This document shows positions 58,518 through 64,000 of a DNA stretch of 64,000 bases, piece by piece. The first letter of the stretch is position 1. Each line of letters begins with the position of its first letter. The stretch is taken from NCBI GenBank assembly GCA_943737045.1, contig CALSFV010000084.1:2501-66500 (forward strand). The letters are read 5' to 3'. The position numbers and the translations under genes are program-made. Under the pieces are notes generated by a model. That model had not been told where the DNA came from and ran no database searches. It saw nothing but the letters and a program-made list of their open reading frames with translations. This DNA is from Parapristionchus giblindavisi. Taxonomy: Eukaryota > Nematoda > Chromadorea > Rhabditida > Diplogasteridae.

Positions 58518-60657
58518 TTATGAGCAAGTCGTGATTCTAGCCATGAATAAGCAGTCAGCATGGAAGAAATTGTGTACGATATCTGGAATCTCTTTTGCTA
58601 TTCACCTGGCAGTCTAGTAACGAACAGACCTGCGAGTCTCCGTCTTCAAAGGGACAGAAACCAGTTAATCCTTCTATTGCAGAGAACACGACATAGCGTG
58701 TGGTATGAAGAAATCTTACTTATTCAACACTTTATCCGTGTTCGAAAAACTCACACAGAAAATTTACTTAAATTTATAATTTCTTACTTTTCATTTTCTC
58801 TAATTATAAGAAATATCAGCGAAAAATGCTCTTGAAAAATAAGAAATTCAATTTCTGATGTTCTGTTATAAGAAGTCAATATCATAAAACTGAACATTTT
58901 GTAAGAGAATTTTCACTGTGAGAACGAGCTCATAATCAAGAGTACATCAATATCTTTGATCTCATACGTGCAAAAATCGGGCATGAACTGGCACCACACA
59001 AAGTAAAACTAGATGTATGACTCCTAATTTTTCATATTCCGTACGTTTGGTGTACTCTTGTTTCTCCTCTGATCCTCTCAAGACATCTATGATTTACCAT
59101 TCTAAACATGCCACAGTCTGTCGGGCATAGAAAATCCTTCTTTTTTTTGGCAAAAATAGCAAAAGACGACCAAATGAATTCTCAACTTAGGTTGTCGTTG
59201 ATTAAAATCACGCCTTTTTCCTATTCTCATATAGGTCGATGTTACTTTGTTGAAAGTTAATTACTACACTGTCAACAGACAACACGTGATAATATGTGGG
59301 AAAGTTTTGTTTTACATACTATAGAGTGTTCAAAGTTTTAATAGCAGTTCAAAGGACTAAATCGTTTAATACGAGAGAAATTCTTCTAGGGAGAAGCTTT
59401 TTTAAATTGTAATATTGAAATATCATAGTTTTCACATTTTTATCACCGCTATTTCAAAATACCATTTTCCGTTTGCGATTTTCCGGGTACACTAAAAGGC
59501 CAGTGATTGAGGAGTTTCATTTTTAAAGATGTTTTTTTTTCAGTCAATCATTGAAAAATGCTGTGGCCTACTTCATTATATTTATATTTTTGTTCTTTAT
59601 AGAAGTGGAGGGCTGAACGACTACTGACGCAGTAGGCACGTGACAAATGATACAGGCTCATCGGAAATTCTGATGGAGTCATTGGTCTTTGTAGTCTAAA
59701 AGGGAGATCGATCATGGTTGACTGCTTTCTAGAGATATTGAATAGAGCATGTTCAAATAATAGATGCGTTTCAGTCAATCATTCAATCCTTCCAGATTTT
59801 ACATTGTAATTTTGTTGAAGTTAGATCTTTTCGAAGCGGAGCAAAATAATGTAATTTCGAAAGAAACTAAAGAAACTTTTAGTCATTAATCTCTCCATCA
59901 CTCATTTTGTTGTGATGGAACAAAGAAACACTGTATGGGATAGAACATTTTTCTCTACAGAATTTTTCAAGATTCGTCCCTTGCTCCCAAGCTGTCACTT
60001 TACCCAAACCCACAGCCATATCGTTATCCTATTGTTAGCCACAGATACTCATCTATCCCCTCATGTCATCGCATTTCCTGCTATCTACATAGAATATGTA
60101 AGAATAAAGAACAAGACAAGAATTTCAACTAGCAAATATTTTTCAGTGCAGAAGATTAAGATGGAAAAATCACGTTAAGATATATTAAAGGAAAAACAGA
60201 GATGCAGAGGAAGTTACCAGAAAAGTAGCAGAAGTTCTGGCATACGTCGATGGAAGAAGGGTGTGGGAGGCAGCTAATTCGGGATGTCGTCACCCGTGAA
60301 ACACACGTTGAGGCTAAGTAGACGATGTCATCTATGAGTGCAGTTTAAGGGGTGGCACAAACATCGCTCAAGGACTTGTTGAACTCATTTCCCAAAACTT
60401 CCTGAGAGGTCAGAAGCATGTATTATTATTTTGGGCACATTTCAGGTCTTATTGAATAGGCAAGAAAATTTTTCATGCTTTTAATCATTAAAGCAGAATT
60501 CTAGGGATGACTTATCACGGTTTTCTCAGTTTCTTGTCGGAGGGAAATATTATTTTATATTTTCCCGGAATGATATGCGAGTGCAGACCACTGATTTTTT
60601 TCATAGGACCACTGATTTTGGAAAAATCTCGTGTCTTTCCTTTCTTTCCTTTTGACA

Positions 60658-60864
60658 CACTGGTATTTCCAAACTAGTAGTTTACTTACGTGACGTCACA
60701 GACTAGAAGTTTACGGCTAGTTTACTAGAAGTGAAAGAATATTTGACGAAATGCATTACAGTATATACACCACTTTCAGTAAACTTACGTTTTACTAGCC
60801 GTAGACTTGCAAGTCTACGACTAGTTTGAATGATAAGTAAACTACTAGTTTGAAAATACCAGAG
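60658..60864. mobile_element. 207-bp deletion derivative of the 2.6-kb TA element
   Basis: It has the same termini (CTGGTATTTCC…AATACCAGAG) and the same subterminal blocks (ACTAGCCGTAGACTTGC, GTGACGTCAC, GCATTTCGTCAAATAT) as 22398-25002, with the middle missing. The flanks read CA/CA instead of TA/TA. A further end fragment lies at about 21205-21246. Confidence 0.7.
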
Positions 60865-61689
60865 CAGCCATAACAAGTTTATCCTCTTGAACGAGTAACT
60901 TAAAGTTTTTGTGGATTATTTGACTTTTTTATCAAGGATCTACACTTCCCCTCTATCCCCCACCCCTCTCGTTTTGCCCCACATTCTCTCATTTACATGT
61001 TTTTTCAAATGTTGTCGCATCTTTTTGATGTGTGATACATAGATTAAATTAAATTAAGTTTTATATGCTGACGTTTTCTTCAATGGAGAAGAGTTCTCTC
61101 AGAGACCGAAGGACAGAATTGGTGGATAAGAAGATTCCCCACCTTTGGCTCCCTCTGCATGCTGACAAGATCATTATTATATAATGTAAGCTTCGCACTC
61201 TGTCTCGTTGTCGTAAAACTTCTGCAAGTTATCACTGATGAAAAGACAATTGATAAAATGTTCAGTCCTTTTAACCTCCAAAATCTCTTTCTTCTTTTAT
61301 TTAAATCACAAGTAATGAGAGAGATCTATGCAAAAAAAGGATGTGCAAACTGCATATAAAATAATTGGGATGGATAAGGAAGTGTTGTCTGACAGGTGCC
61401 TTCACCATGGAGAATAGTCAACAAACAATATAGATGCATATTTTGCCTATAGATGTACTTTCATTGCTTAATACAGAATGCAACGCTTGTAAATTGGGTC
61501 AACGCTTCAACTCGGATGCCCTGGTCCATAACAGCGACCGTGCAGTGTGAGGAAAATCACAAATAGAAGAAAATATCTCGATCAAGATATCTGCAAAGTA
61601 ATCACAAGTTTATCCGATTAGTAGCTAACGAAGTGCATAATAGGTAATGGAACAACAAATAAACAACAAAATATTTGAGACTATACATA

Positions 61690-63399
61690 CAGTCGCGCCT
61701 TAAAGTCAGTGCCAACTTTTTGTTTTTGCTATATTATTTTAACCAAGCGTGGTATGGGGCCGCTCTCGCGAGTTCTTATGGGAAATTTATCGAGGAATCC
61801 GGCCCTGATATTGCCGACTCATGAAAATTTCTCATTATTGCGCAATGATGACGCAATCGAAGTCCACTTCTTTGAAAAATCATAACTCCGAGGAAAAATT
61901 TTTTCCAGCCTACCGTTCTTCTATAAGTTTGAGATCTACGCGTCGGCTACCCAGAAAATTTTTTTTAGGTTGCTGCGATTTTTTTCAACCGCAGCGGCCT
62001 TGCTGCAAAATGGCGGCTGCAAACTCAGATCTCAGCTCCAAGACATGCTAGAGACTCGTTCTTGGGATCAAAATGATCCTTATGATGTCCCAAATAATCC
62101 CTGATAGTTTGGTTCTAATCGGACCACAATTGCCTTCAGTTCACCAAAAAATCACTTTTTCAGATGACCTCACTTTGAGGGCCTACAATTCTGAGAGTTA
62201 TTTTTCTAAAAATGTGGTTCTTGTGCTAAAATATGCCAAATCCATCCCAGAAGCCATCCTCACACTTTGGTGAAAGTACCTTGCTTCGCATCTTCACGGC
62301 AAACGATAATCGAGCATGCACCCGTTTCGGAGGCCCACGTCCAGGGGAGGGGAGGGGAGGGAAGGGCGCGCGCACGTACAGTAAGTGTGTGCGGGAAAGA
62401 CTGATGTGGCACCGAGGGGCTGCAAGATGGGTTCTCCCAAGCTTGCAGACGTATTCTATGATGGTTTCGGCAGTAAAATGTATTCTTTTCAATTATAAAA
62501 ATTCACTAGGCCACCATAAAGTTCTCCAAAAAGTCACTTTTTTCAGATGACCTCACTTTGAGGGCATACAATTATGACAGTGATTTTTCTAAAATTTCTG
62601 TTCTTGTGCTAAAATGTGCCGAAACCATCATAGAATACGTCTGCAAGCTTGGGAGAACCCATCTTGCAGCCCCTCGGTGCCACATCAGTCTTTCCCGCAC
62701 ACACTTACTGTGCGTGCGCGCGCCCCTCCCTCCCCTCCCCTCCCCTGGACGTGCGCCTCCGAAACGGGTGCATGCTCGCTTATCGTTTGCCGTGAAGATG
62801 CGAAGCAAAGTACTTTCACCAAAGTGTGAGGATGGCTTCTGGGATGGATTTGGCATATTTTAGCACAAGAACCACATTTTTAGACAAATCATACTCATAA
62901 TTGTAGGCCCTCAAAGTGAGGTCATCTGAAAAAGTGACTTTTTGGTGTACTGAAGGCAATTGCGGTCCGATCAGGACCAAACTATCAGGGATTATTTGGG
63001 ACATCATAAGGATCATTTTGATCCCAAGAACGAGTCTCTAGCATGTCTTGGAGCTGAGATCTGAGTTTGCAGCCGCCATTTTGCAGCAAGGCCGCTGCGG
63101 TTGAAAAAAATCGCAGAAACCTAAAAAATATTTTCTGGGTAGCCGAGGCGTAGATCTCAAACGTATAGAAGAACGGTAGGCTGGAAAAATTTTTTCCTCG
63201 GAGTTATGATTTTTCAAAGAAGTGGACTTCGATTGCGTCATCATTGCGCAATAATGAGAAATTTTCATGAGTCGGCAATATCAGGGCCGGATTCCTCGAT
63301 AAATTTCCCATAAGAAATCGCGAGAGCGGCCCCATACCACGCTTGGTTAAAATAATATAGCAAAAACAAAAAGTTGGCACTGACTTTCCGGCGCGACTG
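61690..63399. mobile_element. 1710-bp foldback element with arms of about 786 bp and TA duplication
   Basis: The left arm 61690-62474 and right arm 62613-63399 are near-identical inverted copies. The termini CAGTCGCGCC…GGCGCGACTG are flanked by TA (61688-61689, 63400-63401). The 138-bp centre contains a degenerate copy of an arm segment (about 62520-62612 resembles 62140-62230). Similar 76-residue open frames appear in both arms (61821-62051 plus, 63038-63268 minus) because of the symmetry; the proteins resemble nothing I know. TA plus CAGT ends fit a Tc1/mariner-related non-autonomous element. Confidence 0.85.
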
Positions 63400-63555
63400 T
63401 ATAACGCGAACTTTTATTAATATTATTTTTAACAATATTTAATATAAATGTGCATGTAAACCTTTCATATGTAATATGTACTGGACTTATTAAAAGTGAT
63501 CAATTTGATTATTATTATTATTATTATTGCTATTTATTTATTTATTATGCATTAG

Positions 63556-63695
63556 GTCCACTCCACACTCCCAAGGACATGGTTGGTTTGTCTCCCAGGG
63601 CAGCAGCCTCCGCATCGTTCATCGAAAATTTTATTGCTGAAAATAAAGTTTCAAAGATCTCTTATAATCTTCTCCGAACCATATTCCAAGAATAG
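63556..63695 (+). CDS. Candidate terminal exon near the right edge, unrecognised
   Basis: The acceptor tgcattag is followed by 2 nt plus 45 codons and TAG. Balanced composition (PKDMVGLSPRAAASASFIEN visible) unlike the surrounding AT-rich DNA. No upstream exon found between 63402 and 63550, where ATT repeats lie. It could be a 3' exon spliced over the foldback element, or a remnant. Confidence 0.3.
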
Positions 63696-64000
63696 AAAGA
63701 AAAGAGATATTCTTCAAAATGAAGATACTGTCGTTTAAAGATACGAAAAAGATCTTAATCTTGTTTAGTTTTGCACAATCTCCAATTAGGAAATTTGTAA
63801 TTGTTGTGTAGTGTAATCTAATCTATTTAGCATATTACAATTATCATATATCTAATGCATAATAGTCATTGTGCATTATCCCTAATTATCATATCTATTA
63901 CTCTACACATGATTCTCTATTCATTCTTAGCTTAGCGTAGGTTACAAGTAGGTCTCTTCTATCCCTAGTCTTAGACTCGAACTCTATTATATTTGTGATA

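Noticed and set aside
61821..63268. A duplicated small gene in opposite orientations
   Set aside because: The two 76-codon frames are the same arm sequence of the foldback element; no start context or codon bias.

Overview
The window looks like a piece of a repeat-rich nematode chromosome. This is inferred from spliced genes with many exons of about 40-160 bp, short GT-AG introns with tttcag-type acceptors, and a start codon only 1 nt behind a 3' splice site, as expected for spliced-leader trans-splicing. Two convincing protein genes and one tRNA gene are present; both protein genes were rebuilt here exon by exon with matching splice phases. A diplogastrid (Pristionchus-like) source is possible but unproven.

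Layout. 1-7.5 kb: no gene; CT/GA microsatellites, a 10-bp satellite and a TACGGTAG array. 7.6-15.4 kb (+): a five-finger zinc-finger protein of 600 residues in 14 coding exons. Its 11th exon is preceded by an eight-copy 90-bp tandem array in which every copy carries a 3' splice site. Two more exons (20.5 and 22.0 kb), phase-compatible with exon 13 and followed by AATAAA, could make a second C-terminus. 22.37-25.10 kb: a nested transposon, in which a 2.6-kb element with TA target duplication sits inside a 109-bp TAA-duplicating MITE and carries minus-strand exon-like segments. 25-31 kb: intergenic. 31.06 kb: tRNA-Cys(GCA). 31.1-36.5 kb: several datable MITEs. 36.9-49.6 kb (+): a 12-TM transporter of the SLC46 (proton-coupled folate transporter-like) MFS family, 578 residues, 17 exons. 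49.6-64 kb: mostly gene-poor, with weak coding remnants near 50.8-51.8 kb and 63.6 kb and a 1.71-kb foldback element at 61.7-63.4 kb.

The notable content is the density and precision of small transposons. These comprise two TTAA-duplicating palindromic families (more than 20 copies), a 120-bp family with 4-bp duplications (one nested in a TTAA element), hAT-type elements with 8-bp duplications, TA and TAA palindromes, and an eight-copy, roughly 70-bp structured repeat of unknown kind. A heptamer satellite (TTTGATC) recurs at about 12 sites. The two protein genes show no functional link; the mobile elements fill their introns.
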